This document shows, piece after piece, positions 22,748-30,783 of a stretch of DNA of 64,000 bases. This DNA is from Nitrospira sp. CG24D (GTDB taxonomy: Bacteria > Nitrospirota > Nitrospiria > Nitrospirales > Nitrospiraceae): assembly GCA_002869855.2 (NCBI GenBank), contig NEWQ02000023.1:2921-66920 (forward strand), written 5' to 3'. Position 1 is the first letter of the stretch, and each line of letters begins with the position of its first letter. The notes beneath the pieces were generated by a model, which was given only the letters and a program-made list of their open reading frames with translations, ran no database searches and had not been told where the DNA came from. Position numbers and translations under genes: made by a program.

Positions 22748-24841
22748 ATGCGACGTGGCTGGCGTGCGGTAATCTGTCCGGTCGTGCTCTCCTGTGCCTG
22801 CCTCTTCGCCCTGCTGGCTCCTCCGCCAAGCCCGGCCGCAGACACAGCGGTTTCGCTGCCCTTGTCCAAGATCATCCTCTACTCCAGCGGGGTCGGCTAC
22901 TTCCAGCATGACGGCACCGTGACCGACCGGACCCAGTGGGACCTGCGGCTCCAGACACATCAGATCAACGACCTCTTGAAGAGTCTCGTGGTCCAGGATT
23001 TTGGCGGCGGGAAGATTTCCACAGTCACCTATGGGTCGCGTGATCCCGTCACGAAAACCCTCGGCGGCTTCGGCATCAATTTGAACGGGAACCCGACCAT
23101 GGGCCAGATCCTGACACAGGTACGCGGCGAACGGGTCGAGGTCACGGCGCCCAATTCCCTGCTGGGCACCATCCTGGGTGTGGAAAAGAAAACGGAATCG
23201 CTGAGCGATGGCCAGATTCGTCGAACCATCGAGCAGGAATACCTCAACCTTCTGACCGACGAGGGGTTTCGTTCACTCCCTTTCGCACAGATCCAGCGGG
23301 TCAAATTATTGGATGCCGGCTTGAACGCGGAACTGCAACAAGCGCTCGCCACATTAGCCGGCCATCACGATGCGACACGCAAGACGGTCTCGATTCTGTT
23401 CGACGGTACGGGAAGCCGCCAGGCCCGTGTGGCCTATCTGACTGAAACACCGGTCTGGAAAACCACCTATCGCCTCGTTCTCGATGAAGAGAAAGCGCCG
23501 TACCTGCAAGGCTGGGCCATCGTGGAGAATCAGACGCAACAGGACTGGCACAACGTAAAGCTTTCGCTCATCTCCGGTCGCCCCATTTCCTTCACCATGG
23601 ATCTCTATCAGCCGCTCTACAATCTCCGACCGGTCGTGCAACCGGAGTTGTATGCCAACCTCAAGCCCCAGACCTACGGGGACGCCATGGATGAGGCCAA
23701 ACCATCGACCCCGGCGGCTGCCTCTCCGGCCCGGAGCGACATGAAGAAGGAACGGTTACTGGGCAAGCTGGCCGAAGGCTTTGCCGGAAGCCGCGCCAAC
23801 GCGCCGGCTGAAATGGCCATGGCCGCGGACATGGGGATGGGACGAATCGACCAGGGCGTCGCCTCGATGGCCATGGCCGAAGACAAGGGTGAGTTATTCG
23901 AATATCGCCTGGATCAACCGGTCACGCTGGACAAACATCAGAGTGCGCTGTTGCCGATCATCGGCCAATCGCTCCAGGGCCAGAAACTCGCCGTCTATAA
24001 TCAATCCGTGAATGCAAAACATCCGCTCAACGGCTACCGCCTCAAGAACAGCTCAGGGCTCCATCTGATGCAAGGCCCCATCACCGTGTTCGATGGCGGC
24101 GCGTACGCCGGCGATGCGCAAATCCAGGATCTGGCGCCGGGACAGGATCGGCTGATTAGTTATGCGCTCGACCTGAAAACGGAAGTCGAGCCCAAGATCG
24201 AAGGCGGCACCCAGGAACTCGCGACTGTCTCGCTCAAGAAAGGCACCATGCTGGTGTCCCGCCGGCTGGTTGAGGATCGGACCTACCTCGTCAGGAATCG
24301 TGACCAGAAGTCCAGGATCGTCTTGATCGAGCAGCCCTATCGCGCCGACTGGAAATTGGTCGAGCCGAAGGACGCCACGGAACGGACCAGGGACCTGTAT
24401 CGTTTCAGTATCGCGGTGGATGCCGGCAAAACTGCGACTCTGCGCGTGAAAGAAACGCTCCCGATCCAGGAGTCGATTCTTTTGATGGAGACCAGCCTTG
24501 ACCAGATCGCCTATTTCCAACAAGCGAAAGAGGTCAGTGCAAAAGTCAAAGAGGCGTTGCAACGGGTCGTGCATTTGCGCAGTAAACTTGATGAAGTCCG
24601 CGCGCAACGAACTAGGCTCGAACAACGCATCGGCGAGATCACCGCTGAACACAGCCGCATTCGCGAGAACATGCAGCGGCTCCAGCAGAACTCGGATCTG
24701 TACAATCGTTACGTCAAAAAGCTGGATGGACAGGAAACGGAACTGGAGAAAATCAGGAAAGAGATCGAGTCGCTTAAAGCTACGGAGGAAGAACGACGGC
24801 AGGAACTCCAGAACTACGTTATGACTCTCGACATCGCGTAG
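22748..24841 (+). CDS. Exported DUF4139-domain protein
   Basis: This is a 697-residue secreted protein. A signal peptide (residues 1 to about 31, ending SPAADT) is followed by a DUF4139-type beta-rich region (ILYSSGVGYFQHDGTV at the start, YLTETPVWKTTYRLVL and WAIVENQTQQDW near 236-267). The C-terminal ~120 residues form a long coiled coil (RSKLDEVRAQRTRLEQRIGE...). A Met/Ala/Gly-rich insertion at about 350-380 breaks the middle domain. The ATG at 22748 has GGAGG. Its function is unknown, but the signal peptide places it in the periplasm or outer envelope. It converges on the DsbA-like gene with only 2 bp between the stops. Confidence 0.82.
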   Translation: MRRGWRAVICPVVLSCACLFALLAPPPSPAADTAVSLPLSKIILYSSGVGYFQHDGTVTDRTQWDLRLQTHQINDLLKSLVVQDFGGGKISTVTYGSRDPVTKTLGGFGINLNGNPTMGQILTQVRGERVEVTAPNSLLGTILGVEKKTESLSDGQIRRTIEQEYLNLLTDEGFRSLPFAQIQRVKLLDAGLNAELQQALATLAGHHDATRKTVSILFDGTGSRQARVAYLTETPVWKTTYRLVLDEEKAPYLQGWAIVENQTQQDWHNVKLSLISGRPISFTMDLYQPLYNLRPVVQPELYANLKPQTYGDAMDEAKPSTPAAASPARSDMKKERLLGKLAEGFAGSRANAPAEMAMAADMGMGRIDQGVASMAMAEDKGELFEYRLDQPVTLDKHQSALLPIIGQSLQGQKLAVYNQSVNAKHPLNGYRLKNSSGLHLMQGPITVFDGGAYAGDAQIQDLAPGQDRLISYALDLKTEVEPKIEGGTQELATVSLKKGTMLVSRRLVEDRTYLVRNRDQKSRIVLIEQPYRADWKLVEPKDATERTRDLYRFSIAVDAGKTATLRVKETLPIQESILLMETSLDQIAYFQQAKEVSAKVKEALQRVVHLRSKLDEVRAQRTRLEQRIGEITAEHSRIRENMQRLQQNSDLYNRYVKKLDGQETELEKIRKEIESLKATEEERRQELQNYVMTLDIA

Positions 24842-24843
24842 CG

Positions 24844-25395
24844 TCAGTCATGTAATCTGAAGAACGCTTGAATCTGCTCGGTCGACACACACCCGACCAG
24901 CAAGACGCCTCCCGGTGAGACTACCAAGGGAACTCCGGCCTGGCCGGTCTCGTGCCAGGCCGCATCCCACTCCTCTCTCACCTGGTCGAGATCGCTCCCG
25001 TCTGTAATCCCGAACTCGTCTAGGACGAGAGGGTTCGAAATGTCTTGTCCTTTCACCCAGAATGCGTGGTACAAGGCGCGCACAGTCTGCATCCCTGCAG
25101 CACGATCGCGCTGGAACAGCGATGCGGCCAGGGAAATCGCCGGTCCTGTATTCGGTTTTCCGGACGGCAGCGCGATCGGAAGCCCTGGCGCCAGCCGTTG
25201 AACGACGGCCACCTCTTGGCGTAACTCCGCCTCTAACGAACCTGCCCACACCTTCATGGGGCGCGGCAGATGCGGCGCATGTTGCACGCCCCGCCACTCA
25301 CAGCGATCGATCAGCTGCAATTCATGCAGCCGCTCATGCAGGGCGTAGCAGAAGGGGCAATTGAAGTCGCTATATAACAGGTAGTCTGGCACCAC
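24844..25395 (-). CDS. DsbA-family thioredoxin-fold protein
   Basis: This 183-residue protein has a thioredoxin-like N-terminus with the active-site CPFC in YSDFNCPFCYALHERL. It has a helical insertion and a cis-Pro region GVPLVVSPGG near the C-terminus, as in the DsbA/2-hydroxychromene-2-carboxylate isomerase superfamily (FrnE-like). There is no signal peptide, so it is cytosolic and not the periplasmic oxidase. A disulfide or glutathione-dependent isomerase role is possible. Confidence 0.82.
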   Translation of the reverse strand: MVPDYLLYSDFNCPFCYALHERLHELQLIDRCEWRGVQHAPHLPRPMKVWAGSLEAELRQEVAVVQRLAPGLPIALPSGKPNTGPAISLAASLFQRDRAAGMQTVRALYHAFWVKGQDISNPLVLDEFGITDGSDLDQVREEWDAAWHETGQAGVPLVVSPGGVLLVGCVSTEQIQAFFRLHD

Positions 25396-25499
25396 CGGTC
25401 GTTCCCCCTATACGGTGCGCGAACGTACCCGATGAAGACAGGGTGCGTCCAGTGGCCTGAGGAGGATGAGCTAGTGGGGAAGCTATACTTGAGAAAATA

Positions 25500-27428
25500 C
25501 TACAGGCGCCGAAGGATACGGTCAAGGCTCCCACGCAATGCCGGAAGCGTTACCGGCTTGGTGAGGACGGCATCCATCCCGGCATCCAAGCAGACTCGTT
25601 CGTCGTCTGCGGAAGCGTGACCCGTCAACGCAATGACAGGAATGCGTCTTTCCTGCCCCGTCTCCCGTTGCCGGATCGCACGGGTAGCGTCATAGCCATC
25701 CATCTCCGGCATTTCACAGTCCATCAAGATCGCGTCGTAGGGAGTTCTCGCCGCCGCTTCCAGCGCTTCGCGACCATTTCTGGCGACCTCCACTTCGTAG
25801 CCAAGCTTCTGGAGAAACTTACACGCAACCACCTGGTTGATCTCGTTATCGTCGGCCACCAGAATGCGTTTCGGACTGCCGGATTTTGACTCCGGCTTAG
25901 ACACTTGAGTTACCGCGTGGCCGACAGCCCCTCGCTGAATCGTCGGCAGCAGGAGCGTCGTGTAGGAAAATGTGGTTCCTGATCCGGCCCGGCTATCGAC
26001 CGCGATCTCGCCCCCCATCAGTTCGACAAGCTGGCGGCAGATCATCAACCCCAGACCCGTTCCCCCAAATTTCCTTGCAGTCGACGTCTCTGCCTGCGAA
26101 TAAGCCTGAAACAATCTGGCCTGCTGTTCATCCGTCATGCCGATGCCGGTGTCCGCAATCTTCCACCCAAGCAGGATGCTATCCGGGAGATGAGGGGGCG
26201 ATTGCTGTAACGTGACAGAGACCGCCACGCTTCCCGCCTCTGTAAATTTGATCGCATTGCCGACGAGATTGAAGAGGATCTGGCGGAGGCGCACCGGGTC
26301 CCCCCGGAGACTTTCCGGCACATCCGGCGCGACATCCACCGTCAATTCCAGGGCCTTCTTCTTCGCGAGTTCAGAGACGAGGGTGATGACATCCTCGATA
26401 AGCGGGCGAAGATGTACGTCCGCTGTCTCCAGGGACATCTTGCCTGCTTCGATCTTTGAGAAATCCAGAATGTCATTCACCAAAGCCAGGAGTGCTTCGG
26501 CAGAGCGGTGCATGGTTTGGAGTAATTGCCGTTGCGCATCGGTCAATGACGTATCCTGTAACAACTGCGTACACCCCAACACCCCGTTCATCGGCGTCCG
26601 GAGTTCGTGACTCATGGTGGCCAAAAAAATCCCTTTGGCACGGGCAGACTCCTCAGCCACTTCTTTCGCTCGACGCAACGCCACGTCGGCCGTCACATCA
26701 AACCCGTAGGCTCGAATCTGCTTGAGGTCACCCAAGGGGAAAAACGACCAGGCGAGGATTCGGTTAACGATGGCATGCTCAATACGGCAGGTCGCAGAAC
26801 CGGTGCGCAGACAGTCCTTGAGGATCACATCAAGATTGGGAGGGAGCATCGCTTCGATTCCCCTCTCAAGCGCGCCGCATTCTGTCAGGAGCTCCACCAT
26901 CGCCGTATTGGCATAGAGCATCCCGCCGGCACCATCGAATTCGACAATCGGATTCGGTGAATCCTCGGCCAGTCGTGCCACTCGCTGCACATCTCGCTGC
27001 ACCTCCATCTCAGAGGTCAAATCCCGCGTGACGATGACACCGCCGACCCGTTCGGCCAGCTGCACTCTTGGCCAGAAGGTGGTCGAGAGCTCAAACCGGA
27101 CTCCATCCCCTCTGGTCCACTGATGGGATGACACCATCGTGACTTCCCCGGTTTTCATCATCTGTTGGAATGGGGAGGCGCCAGCTTCATTGGGCTCAGG
27201 AAACCGGCAATCCATCAGCTCCTGAAACGACTGGCCGAACACATCGCGGGTGCGTCCGACCAGCTGCTGAGCCATAGGATTCAACGACACAATGCGCCCG
27301 CTCCGGTCGGTGACAAAGACGGCGTCGCCCGAGGATTCCATCAAGAGAAAGGCATCTTCTCGAGTCGGCAACCAGGACATCTGTCCCGGCACGCGCGCAT
27401 TCGACTCTGATTGAGGCTGGGCGCTCAT
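25500..27428 (-). CDS. Hybrid sensor histidine kinase (PAS-PAS-HisKA-HATPase-REC)
   Basis: This 642-residue soluble kinase begins with two PAS-like domains (about 20-130 and 140-250). A HisKA domain follows, with the phospho-acceptor His in TMSHELRTPMNG at about residue 274. The ATPase N, G1 and G2 boxes include NLVGNAIKF, DTGIGM and GGTGLGLMICRQL. A C-terminal receiver (LVADDNEINQ, phospho-Asp in MDCEMPEMDG, Lys in LTKPV) completes it. No membrane segment is present, so it senses a cytosolic signal. Its ATG overlaps the stop of the upstream HD-GYP gene (ATGA), so the two proteins are translationally coupled. Confidence 0.93.
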   Translation of the reverse strand: MSAQPQSESNARVPGQMSWLPTREDAFLLMESSGDAVFVTDRSGRIVSLNPMAQQLVGRTRDVFGQSFQELMDCRFPEPNEAGASPFQQMMKTGEVTMVSSHQWTRGDGVRFELSTTFWPRVQLAERVGGVIVTRDLTSEMEVQRDVQRVARLAEDSPNPIVEFDGAGGMLYANTAMVELLTECGALERGIEAMLPPNLDVILKDCLRTGSATCRIEHAIVNRILAWSFFPLGDLKQIRAYGFDVTADVALRRAKEVAEESARAKGIFLATMSHELRTPMNGVLGCTQLLQDTSLTDAQRQLLQTMHRSAEALLALVNDILDFSKIEAGKMSLETADVHLRPLIEDVITLVSELAKKKALELTVDVAPDVPESLRGDPVRLRQILFNLVGNAIKFTEAGSVAVSVTLQQSPPHLPDSILLGWKIADTGIGMTDEQQARLFQAYSQAETSTARKFGGTGLGLMICRQLVELMGGEIAVDSRAGSGTTFSYTTLLLPTIQRGAVGHAVTQVSKPESKSGSPKRILVADDNEINQVVACKFLQKLGYEVEVARNGREALEAAARTPYDAILMDCEMPEMDGYDATRAIRQRETGQERRIPVIALTGHASADDERVCLDAGMDAVLTKPVTLPALRGSLDRILRRL

Positions 27429-28666
27429 GCGGCCACCTGCCGCAGAATCGATTCCACATCAATCCCTTCCCGCCGTGGATCCCGGATATCATGAATGCTT
27501 CGTCCGCCTTCAGGTTCTAAAGCAAAGTCTATCTCCTGAGGCGGGGCACAGGACACCCCTTTTGCATCCCGACAGAGATACACGAGAGGAAGGTGGGCTT
27601 TCCCGGGGGTAATGGATCCCACAACACCAACCTCCCCTGATTTCAGCGCCACAAGACTGTAGAGAGGAAACACGCCGATCGCCCTGATCAGATAGGACAC
27701 CTGGTCGAGCAAATACGGCTGATCGCGGTATCGTTGATACAATTGCGTCATCGCTTGATTGGACGACATGGGTGGCCCGCCCGTTTGGCCGGTCAGCAGC
27801 TCATCATACTGGTCCACAATCCCCACGAGCGCAGCGTACGCCTGATCTTTATTTGACTGGCCCACCGCACCGATTGGAATGCTCTGCGCAGCATGATGGT
27901 GCTTGACGATGGACAGGACTTCCACATCGCAGACCCCGCTTTTCTCCAATACCATCAGTCCCTGCGCAGGATGGCTATCATAGAGGGCTTGCTGAGCCGG
28001 CGACATGGACTTTGTACGCTTCAGAATGTTCTTGGGCAGACGGGCAAGCCCCACATCATGGAGAAGGGCGGCCACGCCCAGGTGTTGCAATACTTCTCGA
28101 GGATAGGACAATGCCTGCCCGATAATGACGGAGAGCGTGCACACGGTGAGTCCATGTTCATGCAAGGTCGGGTCTTGCTCCCGCAGGCCCATAACGGCGT
28201 AACAAGCCGCCTGGCGTTCAAAGATGAAACCGATCATCTCATCAACTAACTGGCTGGCTTCTGCGTAAGACACCAGCCCTGTCGCCCGCGTGCCGTCAAA
28301 GATGTGATTGAGCCGATTGATCCACTCCGTCCGCCGCTGCTTCGCCAACGCAAGATTATCCGCCAGCATCACAGCCGTACGTTCCTGAGGAACGGCCGTG
28401 GTGACTGATGAACTGAGCGCCCCAGGCTGATTCTCAAGAGCCGGTGTAGGATCGACCGGTTTTACCTCAGACACAGCAAGATCAAGTCCCCGTTCTGTAT
28501 CGATCGTCACCTGAGCGATGCCCGATGCCCGCAACGTGTCGATTTCCGACTGCGCGCTGATTTCAAATTTATGCCGGAGAAACGGCGTGTGAAGCCAGGA
28601 GCGGTCCACCCCGATCAGATACATCCCGACCTTCAGGTCGGACAGCGGAATTGTACGATGCGCCAT
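27425..28666 (-). CDS. HD-GYP-like protein with DUF3391 N-terminus, GYP motif missing
   Basis: This 413-residue protein has an N-terminal DUF3391-like domain (about 1-130; LKVGMYLIGVDRSWLHTPFLRH) and a C-terminal HD-GYP-type domain. The HD pair is in LLHDVGLARLPKNIL, with later metal-ligand candidates in SHPAQG and IVKHHH. The GYP element that normally follows the last histidines (HHER.DGSGYP) is replaced by HHHAAQSIPIG. Family members hydrolyse cyclic-di-GMP; here activity is uncertain and a c-di-GMP-sensing role is possible. It is upstream of and overlaps the hybrid kinase gene. A GAGG lies just before the ATG. Confidence 0.85.
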   Translation of the reverse strand: MAHRTIPLSDLKVGMYLIGVDRSWLHTPFLRHKFEISAQSEIDTLRASGIAQVTIDTERGLDLAVSEVKPVDPTPALENQPGALSSSVTTAVPQERTAVMLADNLALAKQRRTEWINRLNHIFDGTRATGLVSYAEASQLVDEMIGFIFERQAACYAVMGLREQDPTLHEHGLTVCTLSVIIGQALSYPREVLQHLGVAALLHDVGLARLPKNILKRTKSMSPAQQALYDSHPAQGLMVLEKSGVCDVEVLSIVKHHHAAQSIPIGAVGQSNKDQAYAALVGIVDQYDELLTGQTGGPPMSSNQAMTQLYQRYRDQPYLLDQVSYLIRAIGVFPLYSLVALKSGEVGVVGSITPGKAHLPLVYLCRDAKGVSCAPPQEIDFALEPEGGRSIHDIRDPRREGIDVESILRQVAA

Positions 28667-28881
28667 ATCCTCACAGACCCTTTGATCACACTAGGGACAT
28701 TCAGCTCTAATGAATCGGTAGATTGATCCTCAAACTTGAGCATCTTCCCTTACGGGTTGAGTCCATTGGCCTCCGTCTTTGAATAGTCCTGTCCGTTAGG
28801 CATGATCAGGGATTTACGCCTTCCTGACAGACACGTATGATGGCCAACACACATCCCTAACCAAAAGAGTTTCGGCCCCTC

Positions 28882-30039
28882 ATGAACACGACGATGCATG
28901 GAAATACGCTTTCGGGTGATCGCTTTTCCGTCGAGTACCGTCTTACGGGAACTGAGTCGGAGGCGCGCAGCATGGCCGAGCGCCTGTGCGCCGATCAGAC
29001 CATAGAAGCTCCGCCGTCGCTGTTGCGTACCTGCCAGATTCCTGAAGGACTCCTGGGTCGCGTCGAGGATTTCGCACGAGAGGAAGAATCTCGGCATCAG
29101 GTCCGAATCAGTTTTCCCGTTGAACTGTTTGGCCAATCGTTCGCACAGATGGTGCACACCCTGTTCGGCACGGCCAGCCTCAGCTCCCAGATTCAAGTCG
29201 CTGACATCCATCTTCCCACGCAATTGCCGGAAGGCTGGCCCGGCCCTCGCCATGGCATAAGAGGCATCCGCAAAAAGACTGACGTGACCGGACGTCCGTT
29301 GGTCTGTGCAGTCTTAAAGCCGCTTGGACTCTCCCCTGAAGCACTGGCTGAATTGGCCCATCGCTTCGCGCTGGGCGGCGTCGACATCATTAAGGATGAT
29401 CAAGGTCTTGGAGATCATGCCTTCTGCCCCTTCGACGAACGCGTCCGACGCTGCGTCGCATCCATTCATGACGCCACCCGCTCTACTGGCCGCGCCTGCC
29501 TCTATTTTCCCCACGTGGTCGGATCGCTCGAAGACATACGAAATCAAGCTCAATTTGCGAAGCTAGCAGGAGCTGATGGAATCCTCCTCTCGCCGGGGCT
29601 TGTCGGATACCAGACGCTTCACGATCTGAGTCGTCATGCGACTGAGACATTGCCAATCATGTCTCACCCGGCCTTCCTTGGGACCTATTCCATCAATCCC
29701 GAGAACGGATTAGCTCCGAAAGTACTCTACGGTCGCTTCCCGCGACTGACCGGTGCTGACATCACCATTTATCCAACCTACGGACTCAACTTTCCAATCA
29801 GCCGTCTGAACTGTGCGCAGATCGCGTCTGCCTGCACTGAATCCTGGGGACCACTCCTACCCATCTTCCCCACCGCAGCCGGTCGCATGGGAGAAGACCG
29901 CATCAGAGAGATGTGCGAACTCTACGGGCATGACTGTGTCTTCATTCTGGGAAGCCAGATACGGGAATCACCTGAAGGCATCGCTGCATCCTGTGAGCAT
30001 TTCATGCAGAGCCTCTCTAAAATTTCCGCTGCTTATTGA
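28882..30039 (+). CDS. RuBisCO-like protein (form IV)
   Basis: This 385-residue homologue of the RuBisCO large subunit has the N-terminal domain and a TIM-barrel. K146 in AVLKPLGLSP corresponds to the first catalytic Lys of RuBisCO. The carbamate/metal site reads K171-D-D-Q instead of KDDE, so one metal ligand Glu is replaced by Gln. The loop-6 region (TIYPTYGLNFPISR) lacks the catalytic Lys, and the HR.. motif reads SHPAFLG. These changes exclude carboxylase activity. Form IV proteins act as enolases or isomerases in sulfur metabolism, or have unknown roles; which applies is not readable. There is no ribosome site in front of the ATG. The next gene downstream is riboswitch-controlled, so this is probably a single-gene transcript. 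Confidence 0.9.
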   Translation: MNTTMHGNTLSGDRFSVEYRLTGTESEARSMAERLCADQTIEAPPSLLRTCQIPEGLLGRVEDFAREEESRHQVRISFPVELFGQSFAQMVHTLFGTASLSSQIQVADIHLPTQLPEGWPGPRHGIRGIRKKTDVTGRPLVCAVLKPLGLSPEALAELAHRFALGGVDIIKDDQGLGDHAFCPFDERVRRCVASIHDATRSTGRACLYFPHVVGSLEDIRNQAQFAKLAGADGILLSPGLVGYQTLHDLSRHATETLPIMSHPAFLGTYSINPENGLAPKVLYGRFPRLTGADITIYPTYGLNFPISRLNCAQIASACTESWGPLLPIFPTAAGRMGEDRIREMCELYGHDCVFILGSQIRESPEGIAASCEHFMQSLSKISAAY

Positions 30040-30151
30040 GGCTGGTTGTTGCTGCTTCCTCGCCGGTCAGCTGCACTGCAGCCCCACAGAATCTGCTACA
30101 CTTAGGCCAGTTCGAATAGCGGTTGGGTTGGTCAATCCCGATCAATGCCGA

Positions 30152-30243
30152 CCATGTGACAAAGGCAAACCACCTGAGAGGGTGGGACGCAAAGCCAAGG
30201 GACCTAACGAGGGACGTATGTTCCAGGGTCAGCCTAGCCGCCA
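30152..30243 (+). promoter_or_regulatory. Cyclic-di-GMP-I (GEMM-I) riboswitch aptamer
   Basis: The GEMM-I core is unmistakable: GGCAAACC (30164-30171), a CCACC-TGAGAG-GGTGG stem-loop with a GAGA tetraloop (30170-30185), then GGGACGCAAAGCC (30184-30196). A tetraloop-receptor pair follows, CCTAAC (30203-30208) and GTATG (30216-30220), closed by a GGGA/TTCC stem. The P1 ends are approximate. It sits about 110 bp upstream of the FlgC-like ATG, in an otherwise gene-free 312-bp gap. Confidence 0.9.
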
Positions 30244-30322
30244 CAACGCAGTCCTCTTCAAGCGCCACTGGCGTGCCCGCTGTCTCCCGGAACATTACTC
30301 CCTGCGCAGGCTCCATGGCAGT

Positions 30323-30345
30323 CATCCCGGAACGGGATGGGGAGG
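30323..30345 (+). promoter_or_regulatory. Hairpin abutting the ribosome site, possible expression platform
   Basis: CATCCCG-GAA-CGGGATG (30323-30339) is a perfect 7-bp stem whose 3' end touches the GGGGAGG ribosome site (30339-30345) of the FlgC-like gene. It is the obvious candidate for the switch that the upstream aptamer would act on, through control of translation. No T-tract follows. Confidence 0.55.
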
Positions 30346-30351
30346 TGCTTT

Positions 30352-30705
30352 ATGATGTCCGCTATCGACACAGCCTTATCGGGCCTGACAAACTTCGCCA
30401 AGAAACTCGATGTCTCCGCCAATAACGTGGCCAATGTGAATACCGACGGATTCCATAAATCGAGGGTCGAGTCCGTCGAGGTGGGAACTGGCGGTGTGTT
30501 GCCGGTGATACAAAAGGATGATTCGGCCGGACCGAGTGTGCTGAAGGACCGTGGTTACGGTGCGGCCCAGGTCGAACTGTCCAACGTCGATCTCGGCGAA
30601 GAAGTCGTGAGCCAGATCGTGGCCCAGCGCGGGTTCGAAGCCAATCTCCGCACGCTCAAAACCGCCGATGATATGCTGGGCAGCATCATCGACACGAAGC
30701 GGTAA
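30352..30705 (+). CDS. Short flagellar rod/hook-type protein (FlgC-like)
   Basis: This 117-residue protein has the flagellar rod/hook N-terminal signature ALSGLTNFAKKLDVSANNVANVNTDGF (about 8-34) and the C-terminal basal-body-rod signature VDLGEEVVSQIVAQRGFEANLRTL. Only a short variable core lies between them. It is closer to FlgC in size (E. coli FlgC 134 residues) than to other axial proteins. No other flagellar gene is in the window. The ATG at 30352 follows GGGGAGG; the ORF-track start at 30337 lies inside the hairpin. It is preceded by a cyclic-di-GMP riboswitch, so expression should respond to that messenger. It could be a stray flagellar gene or part of a non-flagellar structure. Confidence 0.82.
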   Translation: MMSAIDTALSGLTNFAKKLDVSANNVANVNTDGFHKSRVESVEVGTGGVLPVIQKDDSAGPSVLKDRGYGAAQVELSNVDLGEEVVSQIVAQRGFEANLRTLKTADDMLGSIIDTKR

Positions 30706-30722
30706 GCTCCAGAACCCGCTAT

Positions 30723-30778
30723 CCGTGCCACATAAGGCACGGCGACATAGCATTCCCGCCTGACAGTATGCTATGTCG
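30723..30778. repeat. Two adjacent perfect hairpins before the radical SAM gene
   Basis: Stem 1 is CCGTGCC/GGCACGG (30723-30729 / 30736-30742). Immediately next to it, stem 2 is CGACATAGCAT/ATGCTATGTCG (30743-30753 / 30768-30778), an 11-bp perfect inverted repeat with a 14-base loop. The radical SAM ATG is only 5 bases after stem 2, and no ribosome site is visible. They could be a terminator for the FlgC-like gene, a protein operator or an RNA switch. Confidence 0.75.
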
Positions 30779-30783
30779 AAGTT

